Positions 10,611 through 18,894 of a stretch of DNA of 25,194 nucleotides are shown one piece after another; position 1 is the stretch's first letter, and each line of letters opens with the position of its first letter. Source of the stretch: Saccoglossus kowalevskii (Eukaryota; Hemichordata; Enteropneusta; Harrimaniidae); contig NW_003151763.1 of assembly GCF_000003605.2 (NCBI RefSeq), positions 275,609-300,802 of the forward strand, in the 5' to 3' direction. Both the position numbers and the translations under genes were made by a program. Under the pieces are notes generated by a model that saw only the letters and a program-made list of their open reading frames with translations, searched no databases and was not told where the DNA came from.

Positions 10611-11102
10611 TCAGGTATGAGATTTTGCATGTGTTTTTAAACTACTTTTCTGAGTAAATGCCTTGTCACATATTTGGCATAGATATGGTTTTTCACCAGT
10701 ATGAGTCCTCTCATGGGCTCTCAAATATAATTTGACTGCAAAGTGTTTACCACACGTGTTACACTTGTACGGTTGTTCCCCTGTGTGTATTCGTTCGTGA
10801 ACATTGAGACTACTCTTCTGGGAGAAGGTACTGCCACATTCAATGCAGTAGTACGGTTTTTCACCAGTGTGGGTTCTTTCATGTACATTCAAGTACATCT
10901 TCAGAGTGAACGTCTTTCCGCATGTACCGCATATGTACGGTTTTACACCAGTATGGATTCTCTGATGTAACTTCATGCTACCTTTCTGTGAGAACCACTT
11001 TCCACATATGTCACAGGGATATTGTCTTTTTCCTCGCTGAGCCATGCTTTCACAAGATAACCGGGATGTCATTTTTTTGTTTTCATACAAACTCGCAGGA
11101 AC
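10611..11102 (-). CDS. C2H2 zinc-finger protein, five fingers, last exon
   Basis: The minus strand encodes five complete C-x2-C-x12-H-x3-H fingers beginning YPCDICGK, YICGTCGK, YYCIECGS, YKCNTCGK and YLCQICDK, joined by TGVKP, TGEKP, TGEQP and TGEKP linkers. It ends HAKSHT-TGA at 10611-10613. Tandem C2H2 arrays with these linkers bind DNA in the nucleus. Predicted contact residues (-1, 2, 3, 6) are QGSL, LMYV, QSSV, VLYA and QSST. Upstream the frame is open through ATGs at codons for MTSR and MAQR to a good acceptor (TTAATTCTTCAG, minus strand, cut at 11103/11102). This is therefore probably the 3'-terminal coding exon of a multi-exon gene whose earlier exons lie at higher coordinates and were not found. 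No KRAB, BTB or SET segment is visible. All zinc ligands are intact. Confidence 0.9.
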   Translation of the reverse strand, partial: VPASLYENKKMTSRLSCESMAQRGKRQYPCDICGKWFSQKGSMKLHQRIHTGVKPYICGTCGKTFTLKMYLNVHERTHTGEKPYYCIECGSTFSQKSSLNVHERIHTGEQPYKCNTCGKHFAVKLYLRAHERTHTGEKPYLCQICDKAFTQKSSLKTHAKSHT

Positions 11103-11108
11103 CTGAAG

Positions 11109-11846
11109 AATTAAAATTAAGTAAATTGTTTACTACATTATTTTGACGACTGGGAATAAAATTAGCATAGAGCATTAATGAAACATTATATGCAAGAAAC
11201 TATATTATAATTTATATTTAGAATAAATAAAATATGGTAGTATAAATGTATTGTCTATGGTGTGATAGTTTTGACGACAGCATGTGACATAAAATTATAT
11301 AAGGTAGTTTGCTCCCATAAAAAAAAATACTCTAAAATTCTTGAAACCCAGCAAGGTGGGTTTGGGTTACTGTAATGTTCAAAATTCTGAAATAAAAATA
11401 TAGGATTACCGAAGTTTTCCACGAAATGAAAAAAATTATCAAAAATAGTTTACAATTAGCTCCTATGACAGAAACATTTCATCATACTTCGAAATTTTGT
11501 TCGGTGACCTATGCTAAATATATGTGTAGTGTTATATGGCTGCCCAAAAAATAGAAAATTATTAGTGTAAGCTACCGGGGGTATCCATAGAACAATGTGC
11601 TTACATCATCATACATGGATTCCTATGTTTCAAAATGAACATTTTTTTTTACTTTTATTTTGCATAATTTATCATACACAATTTTTGAATGACTTGTCAG
11701 TAGCATGTACTTTTCTATTAACTTGACAACATAGGGTCATCAAATTTTAGAAAAAACAAAATTTAGGCTTTATTCTTCTGAATCTATATTGTACCTTGTT
11801 TCACACCATACAAGATCAAATACATTAGAAAACAAGCATTAGAAAC
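11109..11846. other. No gene seen; probable intron of the zinc-finger gene
   Basis: AT-rich sequence upstream (on the minus strand) of the zinc-finger exon's acceptor. No coding exon recognised. Confidence 0.4.
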
Positions 11847-12132
11847 CTCGCTGAGATAGCTCTGCTGTTAGCAATGCTTGTTTCAATTCAAGAACTGAAG
11901 ATATCATTAGAAAATGAAACAAATCTGAGAGAGGTCTATCTGAGGTACTTGTATGTATAGCATCATGGCAATCAGACTCACGGTTTTTAACAAGAAGTCG
12001 AAAATATCACTTTTTACCAAAAATGACAAAAATATTCATCAAAATTAGAGAACTGAAAATATCATCATGAAATGAACAAATCTAAGAGAGGTCTGCCCAA
12101 GGTACATATACACCAAGTATAAAAGCAATAAG
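11847..12132 (+). repeat. Dimeric dispersed repeat, copy 1
   Basis: The head CGCTGAGATAGCTCTGCTG TTAGCAA resembles a tRNA box A (TAGCTCnGTGGTTAGC in the best copy at 19471). It is followed by two related units, the first starting ATTCAAGAACTGAAG at 11886 and the second ATTAGAGAACTGAA at 12044, 158 bases apart. Both contain AAATGAAACAAATCT/AAATGAACAAATCT and GAGAGGTCT. The copy stops after AAGCAATAA, exactly where the inverted-end unit (12133) begins, so that unit probably truncated or inserted into it. Confidence 0.75.
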
Positions 12133-12170
12133 AATTCCTAATTTCCGAGTTACTATTTTTCGCACGAAAT

Positions 12171-12184
12171 TCGATAGAGGGCGT
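12171..12184 (+). promoter_or_regulatory. Degenerate CTCF-like motif in the left inverted end
   Basis: TCGATAGAGGGCGT aligns with CCGCTAGAGGGCGC of the right end but lacks the leading CC and the final C, so it is a weak match to the CTCF core CCASYAGRKGGCRS. Confidence 0.25.
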
Positions 12185-12360
12185 TCTCAAAGTACCCGGA
12201 TGACAGTCCATTCAACGTTCGTGGTGGGGTTGAAATTTAAGCGGCGTCTGCTGTAAGCAATATACTAGTAGTTACTGTTGCCGAAGTCTTATTTTTTGCA
12301 AGAATTGGTCAAAATGGTTAACTGGTATTGTAATGCCCCAGGCCATTCCTGGGGTTCAAT

Positions 12361-12403
12361 TAAAAACAAAATTAAAATCAAAATTAAAATTAAAAAAAAA
12401 AAC
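12361..12403. repeat. A-rich simple repeat
   Basis: Repeats of AAAATTAAAATC/AAATTAAA ending in a ten-base A-run. It interrupts any coding continuity inside the 12133-13481 unit. Confidence 0.7.
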
Positions 12404-12574
12404 AGCAAAATATCCTGAGATGAAAGGCGTAACTTTTCATACATTTCTTTCATCCAAGAAATCAATACTTCAACGCCAGTGAATTCGAATGCGTCGTCGG
12501 GAACCTGAGTGGACGCCAAGCTATATTCCCGGGTTTGTTCACGGCATTTTCCATCCTGCGCCAGTATTTTTTAG

Positions 12575-12889
12575 TTCAATAACTGGAGACAGCCGTCTTT
12601 CAACCCCAGTTATACATCGATTGAAAAACGAAGACTCTGTCAGCTTCCCGAGACGAGCGCAAACAAAAACATTGAGCCGGATTTGATGGAAAATTCGCTC
12701 GTTGCCAATTCCCACATCGATCTTCTTGTTCAGAATCCTTATGATGGCATTTGTTGCGAAGTTGAAGTTAAAATAACTACGGAAGGAAAAAACGCGTGTC
12801 CATTTATGATAACTGCATCTGCTGATCGCCTGGTGAATAAAATATTAAATCAAACTTACTCTACACAGTTACACCAGAAACTATTTTAG
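12575..12889 (+). pseudogene. Open but unrecognised reading frame inside the 1.35-kb unit
   Basis: The frame is open from just after TAG 12572-12574 to TAG at 12887-12889, including SHIDLLVQNPYDGICCEVEV and CPFMITASADRLVNKI. The minus strand of the same interval is also open in places (TESSFFNRCITGVERRLSP), so strand is uncertain. I do not recognise a family. It probably represents decayed internal coding sequence of the element. Confidence 0.25.
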
Positions 12890-13161
12890 AGTTTGATTTA
12901 ATAATAAACCATGGCTTGTAAGGATTTTCCTTCATGGACCATTGCCGAATACACTCTGCCATAATGAAAATAAATTCTGTATTCTGCACATGATGAAGCT
13001 TTACGAAAATGATGATTCGAAGTAATTAACCTTTATCAAGTCGATATTCTTTCAGTCTGGCTGTTGTCCAGTCACTTCGATGCAACAAATATGCGAACAT
13101 ATCAGCTATTTCAAACAAAGGCAAAGTATGAAGGTTTTTTTTGCCAAGATTTTACGTTACA

Positions 13162-13414
13162 CAGATCTACCAGAGTTATCGTCGACTCACCGTGTTTTAC
13201 AGTACGATGATTGTTTGACTCTTGGCGAACATTTAACTCGTTTCCTAACTCAACAAGTTCAAAAAGTTTAGCTTTATGAACATTGCTGCAAGTTATACTA
13301 CGATCCTGAAGAAATTTGCGAAGTTCTGGATTTTTTTTGGCTTATCCAATCTATTGATTTACGCATGTAAGAATACAGAACTTCAATAAAAACAACCCCA
13401 CTCAGGCTCGTCAT
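13162..13414 (-). pseudogene. Frameshifted copy of the MTSLSGVV ORF
   Basis: From ATG 13414 on the minus strand it reads MTSLSGVVFIEVLYSYMRKS then IDWIS, and then breaks at a run of eight T plus GG (plus strand 13331-13340). One extra G relative to 15934-16197 shifts the frame. After the break the other frame continues the same protein (NPELRKFLQD, then CSNVHKAKLFELVELGNEL). See the 15934-16197 copy for interpretation. Confidence 0.5.
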
Positions 13415-13429
13415 CCGGATATTTTGGAT

Positions 13430-13443
13430 GCGCCCTCTAGCGG
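13430..13443 (-). promoter_or_regulatory. CTCF-like motif, copy 1
   Basis: The minus strand reads CCGCTAGAGGGCGC. Against the CTCF core CCASYAGRKGGCRS it matches 13 of 14 positions (G for A at position 3). It lies about 16 bases upstream of the ATG of the MTSLSGVV frame. Whether this organism's CTCF binds here is unknown. Confidence 0.45.
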
Positions 13444-13481
13444 AATTCTGTAGAAAACTAACAACTCGAAAATTAGGAATT

Positions 13482-14209
13482 GACAGGGAACCCACCCCTT
13501 GTCCTCTGTACCTCTCTCTAAGTACACATACATACATGTCACAGAAAAAAAAACGTTAGTTGGATTACATGTTACACATATATCTGCTGAATAGTACAAA
13601 GTCATTAAAACCATAAGTCATGTGTGTATGAGAAGAGACAGACGCTGAGATGATAATAAAGTACACACAATAAATCATACTCTGTTGGTTTTACAGGCTT
13701 GCAGAACCTTTCAAATATAAATACAGACAGAATATAAATATATTACAATTCTACTTGCTGTTTTGCATACAATGTATTTGAACGCTGAATGCTGATGGAG
13801 GAGGATAATGCGTTTAAAACTTCAAATGTGTAGAATTATCAATAAACCAACTAAAAGTGAAAATTAATAATTTAAAAAAGAGAGGGGTGGGGAGATGATA
13901 GAAAGTGAAAAAATGACAGAAAATATACACATAATTGAAAAAAGCAAGCATTTATACAGTAATATCATCCTAAAAATTAATCCATTTAAAATACTACAAG
14001 AGCTCTTAAAATAAATCAACCTCAAAACTGATAGTCAACCCAAAAATCACCAACAACATTGTATGGCGAGTGTGTAAATGAAATATTCAAGGTTATTATA
14101 TAGAAAATACATATATGACAGAAATGAAGCATATTAAAAACAAAAATGTTAGTGTTCCATATGGATCACATACAACTTGTGGAACACATGGTAATTACAA
14201 GCAGCCTGT
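13482..14209. other. No gene seen
   Basis: AT-rich sequence after the inverted-end unit, with an A/G-rich stretch near 13870-13920. No supported ORF. Confidence 0.45.
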
Positions 14210-14454
14210 CGGCTGAGATAGCCAAGCTGTTAGCAAGGCACACTTCAATTAAAGAACTGAAGATATCATTAGAAAATGAACAATATGTATAGTACATGTA
14301 TCAAAGTAATCAGACTTGCGGTTTTTAACAAGAAGTAAAAATATCACTTTTTACCAAAAATTACAAAAGTATTCACCAAAATTAGAGAACTAAAGATATC
14401 ATCACAAAAGGAACAAATCTGAGAGAGGTCCACATGTAGTACCTATATATGTAA
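14210..14454 (+). repeat. Dimeric dispersed repeat, copy 2 (cut by the gap)
   Basis: Head CGGCTGAGATAGCCAAGCTG then TTAGCAA. Two units start ATTAAAGAACTGAAG (14248) and ATTAGAGAACTAAAG (14381), 133 bases apart. The shared string GCGGTTTTTAACAAGAAGT lies between them. It runs into the N gap, so its tail is unknown. Confidence 0.75.
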
Positions 14455-14955
14455 NNNNNNNNNNNNNNNNNNNNNNNNNNNNNNNNNNNNNNNNNNNNNN
14501 NNNNNNNNNNNNNNNNNNNNNNNNNNNNNNNNNNNNNNNNNNNNNNNNNNNNNNNNNNNNNNNNNNNNNNNNNNNNNNNNNNNNNNNNNNNNNNNNNNNN
14601 NNNNNNNNNNNNNNNNNNNNNNNNNNNNNNNNNNNNNNNNNNNNNNNNNNNNNNNNNNNNNNNNNNNNNNNNNNNNNNNNNNNNNNNNNNNNNNNNNNNN
14701 NNNNNNNNNNNNNNNNNNNNNNNNNNNNNNNNNNNNNNNNNNNNNNNNNNNNNNNNNNNNNNNNNNNNNNNNNNNNNNNNNNNNNNNNNNNNNNNNNNNN
14801 NNNNNNNNNNNNNNNNNNNNNNNNNNNNNNNNNNNNNNNNNNNNNNNNNNNNNNNNNNNNNNNNNNNNNNNNNNNNNNNNNNNNNNNNNNNNNNNNNNNN
14901 NNNNNNNNNNNNNNNNNNNNNNNNNNNNNNNNNNNNNNNNNNNNNNNNNNNNNNN
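14455..14955. other. Assembly gap (501 N)
   Basis: All bases are N. Its left edge lies inside a repeat copy, so collapse or misjoining of repeats is possible here. Reading frames that span it are meaningless. Confidence 1.
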
Positions 14956-15944
14956 CACTAACCAATGGCATACTACCAAGTTTCTTGCAGTACGTAAATT
15001 TGTTGGTTTACTGTAAATCAATTTTAGAGGGCGGTAAAATAATATGCATATAGTAGCAGTTTAGCAGCAGTCTCAATAAACTTCAATGACTACATCTCCT
15101 TTTTATGAACCCACTAAAATTATAGAAAATTTTCTAAGACATCAAAAAAAACGTGTAAAAAAATATGTTTGAAAAATATGATTTATCGCATAGTTTCAGT
15201 ACTGAAGCAACACTGTGGGATAAATTTGTGGCTGCAAGAAGCTCTTCAACCTATACTACTCGTGATGATAAATCTTCGTCATTTTTTTAATGATGTTTTC
15301 AACCCTTAGCTGTACACTATGTCCAATAACACAGGCTACACGTACTGATACAATATTGAAGTTGACTACATTTGGCTGATACACTTAGAACAAAACAGTA
15401 TATATGCCATCATTAACTTGAAGAATACAAAAATAATGAACCAATATGAAAGTACAGTGTGGTGTTGCTGTCTCAATCCCGTTCGAACCCCACACTTTAC
15501 TAACTGAGCGAACACTAGCACAAAACAAACGGACCTATTCAGGACCACCACATCCTTCAGAGAGTGACTACCATTACATGATTGTTTCAATGTTTTAATA
15601 TTTAACATCAGCTGCTTGAACGCGATCTTCATTACACCATCGCGGAATCACCGAATAAAAGCTTTCCCATTTATAACAACCTGTTTTGATTGGCTGCTTT
15701 TGAACTGAGACGGCGTAACTTCACGATTGACATTTAAAGCTCATTGTCACCTAAATGCTCATTACTGTGCAATTTCGACCGAGTCCGATAGTTACCTCAC
15801 TGAGTCAAGTGGTTTAAACGATGATAATTATTTTAATTATTACTGTTCGTTTTATTATGTTCTAATCTACGATCATAAATCTATTCACTTCCAAAATTTA
15901 GGGGGTTCGACCGAACTCCCCGAACCCCCCAAACTACGGGCCTG
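14956..15944. other. No gene seen; possible tRNA-like fragment at 15470-15525
   Basis: On the minus strand near 15520-15478, CGCTCAGTTAGTAAAGTG is followed by GGGGTTCGAACGGGATT, resembling degenerate tRNA A and B boxes placed too close together. It may be a SINE relic. A CCAAT-type string (minus-strand AGCCAATCA) sits at about 15688-15696. The end (15898-15940) is a GGGGGTTCG/CCCCGAACCCCCC hairpin-like repeat edge that abuts the duplicated 320-bp block. Confidence 0.3.
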
Positions 15945-16197
15945 TCAGATCTACCAAAGTTATCGTCGACTCACCATGTTTTACAGTACGACGATTGTTT
16001 GACTCTTGGCGAACATTTAACTCGTTTCCTAACTCAACAAGTTCAAAAAGTTTAGCTTTATGAACATTGCTGCAAGTTATACTACGATCCTGAAGAAATT
16101 TGCGGAGTTCTGGATTTTTTTTGCTTATCCAATCTATTGATTTACGCATGTAAGAATACAGAACTTCAATAAAAACAACCCCACTCAGGCTCGTCAT
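15934..16197 (-). CDS. Uncharacterised 87-residue ORF with a SAP-like C-terminal half
   Basis: From ATG 16197 the minus strand is open for 87 residues. Residues 1-28 read MTSLSGVVFIEVLYSYMRKS plus IDWISKKN. About residues 30-52 (PELRKFLQDRSITCSNVHKA then KLFELVE) follow the SAP-like pattern L+xFLxxRxIxxSxxxKAxLxELV seen at the start of some repeat-borne proteins in invertebrates, including YqaJ-nuclease proteins (recalled, not verified). It ends in TLVDLTGP where the duplicated block stops. In the 13162 copy the frame instead continues ...TLVDLCNVKSWQKK before a stop. So the C-terminus here is a junction artefact, and this is probably a fragment of a larger mobile-element or multicopy gene. 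It is intact where the other copy is frameshifted. Confidence 0.4.
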   Translation of the reverse strand: MTSLSGVVFIEVLYSYMRKSIDWISKKNPELRKFLQDRSITCSNVHKAKLFELVELGNELNVRQESNNRRTVKHGESTITLVDLTGP

Positions 16198-16264
16198 CCG
16201 GGTATTTTGGATGCGCCCTCTAGCGGAATTCCGTAGAAAACTAACAACTCGAAAATTAGGAATT
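15945..16264. repeat. Second copy of the right 320 bp of the inverted-end unit
   Basis: Starts CAGATCTACCAAAGTTATCG and ends AAAATTAGGAATT, matching 13162-13481 with about six substitutions and one indel by hand count (about 98% identity), in the same orientation. The left flank is a G/C-rich repeat edge. The right flank enters the dimeric repeat family in mid-unit. This copy therefore also sits next to that family, as the unit at 12133 does. Confidence 0.85.
16213..16226 (-). promoter_or_regulatory. CTCF-like motif, copy 2
   Basis: Identical to the motif at 13430-13443 (CCGCTAGAGGGCGC on the minus strand) and in the same position relative to the downstream ATG (16197). Conserved between the two copies while neighbouring bases differ slightly. 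Confidence 0.45.
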
Positions 16265-16505
16265 GTAAATATAACTTTTTACCAAAAAAAGACAAAAAAT
16301 ATTCATCAAAATTAGAGAATTAGAGATATCATCACAAAATGAACAAATGGAAGACAGGTCTGCCCAAGGTACATTTACACCAAGTATCGAAGCAATAAAG
16401 TTAGTAGTTTTCAAGAAGAATTCGAAAAAGTAAAAAGTTGACAGGGAAGACGATGGACAATCACTCATACATAAGCTCTGCTCGACAAAGTCAACAGCAA
16501 AGCTA
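16265..16505 (+). repeat. Dimeric dispersed repeat, copy 3 (5' truncated)
   Basis: Begins in mid-unit (TAAATATAACTTTTTACCAA) and continues with ATTAGAGAATTAGAGATATC, GAACAAATGGAAGACAGGTC and GTTGACAGGGAAGACGATGG. It ends in a tail containing AAGCTCTGCTCGACAAAGTC, matching the tail of copy 4. The head is missing, replaced by the 320-bp block. Confidence 0.75.
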
Positions 16506-16765
16506 AAAGAAGGTAAAAAAAAATCAGATCAAAGATCAAAGCTAAAAAAATGCTTGGAATGAGTTCCTTTTCCACCCCATCTTGCTAACCATACCTCAAC
16601 CCTCCAGCACTCTTCAATTAAATCGTACGGGTACATTCCCTCCTCAGAACACCTATAGTCATCTAGAGGCCCAAATGTACAAGTCAACTGAATTGAGGCC
16701 TTGAAGTGAGGGTTAGAGTTATGATTAGAGATAGGGTGCACAAAGAACTCTTTCATAAAAATCAT

Positions 16766-18145
16766 TTAAAGTGCCTGTGCAATGCCCACCCTCACGTTTC
16801 CCATTTTAGATCTGTATCCCACTGAAATGGGCAGTTATTGATTTTTTTGCTGAAAATGATTACTCGTATCCAAGAAAATTTGGGATATTTCTCGTGTTGT
16901 AGCCACGCCCACCCATCCTGAAACGGTAGACTGTTTCCGGATTTCCGACTCTCGCCGAAAGAGCGCCACCAAATGCCAAAATGTGAGAGGAAGTCATACC
17001 CCTGAGCCGTAATAACACTGGTCATTCAGTATACTTTTAAACGATATACATTTTTCAGTCGGCGTTTTTTTTCTTTCTTTTTTTGTTTATTTTCTTTTTT
17101 TTTGAGAGAGAGAGTTTTTAGATGTTGTGTTGTGGGCAGTTGCAGTGAAAGGTATAGTCATAGTGTAAGTATTCACACGTTTCTAATCGATCGAAAGGTG
17201 CGACATCAGTGGACAAAAGACACTTAACCTCAGATTCATTTTTTGGAAAAACTGTCCTCGTCCATGAAAAAAACACAACTAGGTTTAAAGAGAAACGCCG
17301 ACAACATAAACGTGGCGCAACACTTTTGAAAAAAATAGATTCCGGACCATGATCACCGAGACGGATTTCAGAAGAGAGAGAGACGTGCGGCAAGTGTTTC
17401 AAATGAGTTGACTTTTTTGCGATCCTGACCCAACGCGTTCACCTATTTCAACAAAATTTCAATTTATTTCCACGCGACTGTTATTTATTTAGTAACTGTG
17501 ATTTGTCGTTTTTTAAATTATTTTATAGTGATCACTATGGTCTAATGTTTAGAATGTCAATATATGTTCTCTTTTATTTTAATTTTGAAAGTTTTACTCA
17601 GACGATCGATGAAATAAAACAGTGTAGGGACGTGTCTAGTAACCTGCTAAATAACGAGATAATTCCGACGTCAAATTCTATTTTGTCCAGCGACAGTGAA
17701 CAAACGTGCACCGCTGACGATCACGGTGACCAGCTACACCAGAACGAACATATTTCACATCTAACTCAACCCCATGCAACAAAAATTGATACTATGTGTT
17801 CATTATGGTCCATTCCTCCTCGACGAACAAGAACATAAGTGAAAATTTAGTCAAAGACGAGAAAACTGCAGAAGAAATTTGCCTTATTTACACGTATCGG
17901 CAATGCAAGCTGCCATGCAACTTCCCCTTCTGACGTCACAAGGGGAATTTCTGTATGCAAATAAGAAGCTAATGAGGAGCCTCGTTTTAAAATACACAAA
18001 AATAAAGTTGCCGTAGATTGAGTTTAAAACACATTTTTTCACTTAAAAAATAATTCATGCTTAGAAACATAAAAAAATAATAATATTTATGTATCAATGG
18101 ATAATTTTAGGCATGAAAATAGCAGCCATTTCACAGGCACTTTAA
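16766..18145. mobile_element. TTAA-flanked DNA element with 10-bp perfect terminal inverted repeats
   Basis: The left end is TTAA (16766-16769) + AGTGCCTGTGCAATGCC. The right end, read on the minus strand, is TTAA (18142-18145) + AGTGCCTGTGAAATGGC. The first 10 bases match perfectly, and match continues with one mismatch to about base 15. Exact TTAA on both sides fits a target duplication used by the piggyBac and Kolobok superfamilies. The AG start is less like piggyBac, whose termini usually start with C. The ~1372-bp interior has a G/C-richer block at 16880-17000 with an ETS-like CCGGAAA, a T/C-rich tract at 17060-17100 next to GAGAGAGAGAG, and a CRE palindrome. Open frames of 94 codons (17118-17402, minus) and 111 codons (17503-17838, plus) show no transposase motif, so it is probably non-autonomous. 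Confidence 0.65.
17922..17947. promoter_or_regulatory. Perfect CRE nested in an 8-bp inverted repeat
   Basis: TTCCCCTT (17922-17929) and AAGGGGAA (17940-17947) are perfect inverted arms around C-TGACGTCA-C, whose core is itself the CREB/ATF palindrome. A nearby ATGCAAAT octamer (about 17954-17961) resembles a POU site. All lie inside the TTAA element, about 190 bases from its right end. Confidence 0.4.
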
Positions 18146-18486
18146 TGGTCGAAAAGTGATTAAAAAATTGGGAAAAAACCAAAATGTAATGAAAAAATGG
18201 CTAAAAACAATCACACGAATAATATAACTCAATGCTAAAAAATAGTTTGGCACTGATCACATACAGAACTGTACTGGCAAGAAACAAACAGTTAACATAG
18301 GTCAAGCAACGAACGTTGCAAAACAGATCTTTCAGTGCCATGGTCAAAGTGAATACGTTAAATGATGGAAGAAATCCTTGAAATGTTGTTAAGGCCGATG
18401 TCTGAATAATGAACTGGTAGAGACTAGTATGTATTTTAGTTTACGCATAATAAACAATATTAAATTCACAATATTAGCCTAGTTCT
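18146..18486. other. No feature seen
   Basis: AT-rich spacer between the TTAA element and the fold-back element. Confidence 0.5.
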
Positions 18487-18611
18487 AAGTACAGTCCTGT
18501 ACACTGGCCTCCGAAAAACTGACTATATGGGAAACGGCTGGCCAGTACCTCATAGTCGGCGAGGGCCGGGCGGTACTTACTGTGAAGAGGCCAACCATCA
18601 GGACTGTACTT
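18487..18611. mobile_element. Small GC-rich fold-back element
   Basis: AAGTACAGTCCTG (18487-18499) is repeated in perfect inverted form as CAGGACTGTACTT (18599-18611). After a short mismatch the arms match again with GGCCTC (about 18506-18511) and GAGGCC (18587-18592). The core (CGGCGAGGGCCGGGCGG) is far more GC-rich than its surroundings. The arms plus short length suggest a MITE or a structured RNA source. TTAGCC/GGGCTAA outside the arms may extend the termini. Confidence 0.6.
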
Positions 18612-18859
18612 GGGCTAAATATAGCTTAGAAAATGGAAACACATGAACGATTTATACATACAAGGCGTACAAAGCATTTTGGTCGATATTAATATCTTAC
18701 TGGATTCCTAGGTGGTCTTGAGACGATACTTGACATCTAAGGTTGAGTGTGGACCAATAACTATTATTATTGCAGCTCCATGTAGCGTTCAACGACGACG
18801 TTCAAAACGATGGTTTCTCATAATTTACTTGGGGGGTATGGAGAGCGCCACCAAACAGT

Positions 18860-18894
18860 AGGTCATGAAAGTATTTGACCTGAATGTTTGACCT
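18860..18894. promoter_or_regulatory. Three nuclear-receptor half-sites
   Basis: AGGTCA (18860-18865), TGACCT (18876-18881) and TGACCT (18889-18894) are all exact half-sites. Spacings are 10 and 7 bases, and the last two are direct repeats. They lie 60-95 bases upstream of the ACP6-like start codon and immediately 5' of a TATATA string. Spacing does not match the classical DR1-DR5 rules, so monomer-type binding would be needed. Confidence 0.4.

Larger units (their letters stand above)
12133..13481. mobile_element. 1.35-kb unit with long imperfect inverted ends
   Basis: The left end, starting AATTCCTAATTTCCGAGTT, aligns over about 85-90 bases with the reverse complement of the right end (AATTCCTAATTTTCGAGTTG on the minus strand). 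Shared blocks include TAGAGGGCG, CCCGGATGAC/TCCGGATGAC and GTGGGGTTG. The interior has broken frames on both strands, and the right 320 bases recur at 15945-16264. Inverted ends around a decayed interior suggest a DNA transposon or fold-back unit. Alternatively these are two convergent copies of one promoter plus first exon, since each end has ATGAC at the same aligned position. I cannot identify a transposase or a certain target duplication. Confidence 0.55.

Noticed and set aside
12289-12519. Minus-strand ORF with FEFTGVEVLISWMKEMYEKL
   Set aside because: It has only a TTG start and then enters an A-rich simple repeat translated as leucine/isoleucine. It may be a scrap related to the MTSLSGVV frame, but support is too thin.
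14402-15021. Two ~190-codon minus-strand reading frames
   Set aside because: They run almost entirely through the 501-N assembly gap and have no sequence content.
17118-17402. 94-codon minus-strand ORF inside the TTAA element
   Set aside because: No motif, and length is compatible with chance in a less AT-rich region.
17503-17838. 111-codon plus-strand ORF inside the TTAA element, with a possible acceptor (TTTTACTCAG) at about 17601
   Set aside because: No known domain and no transposase motif; the first part is low-complexity aromatic sequence. Kept as a remark only.
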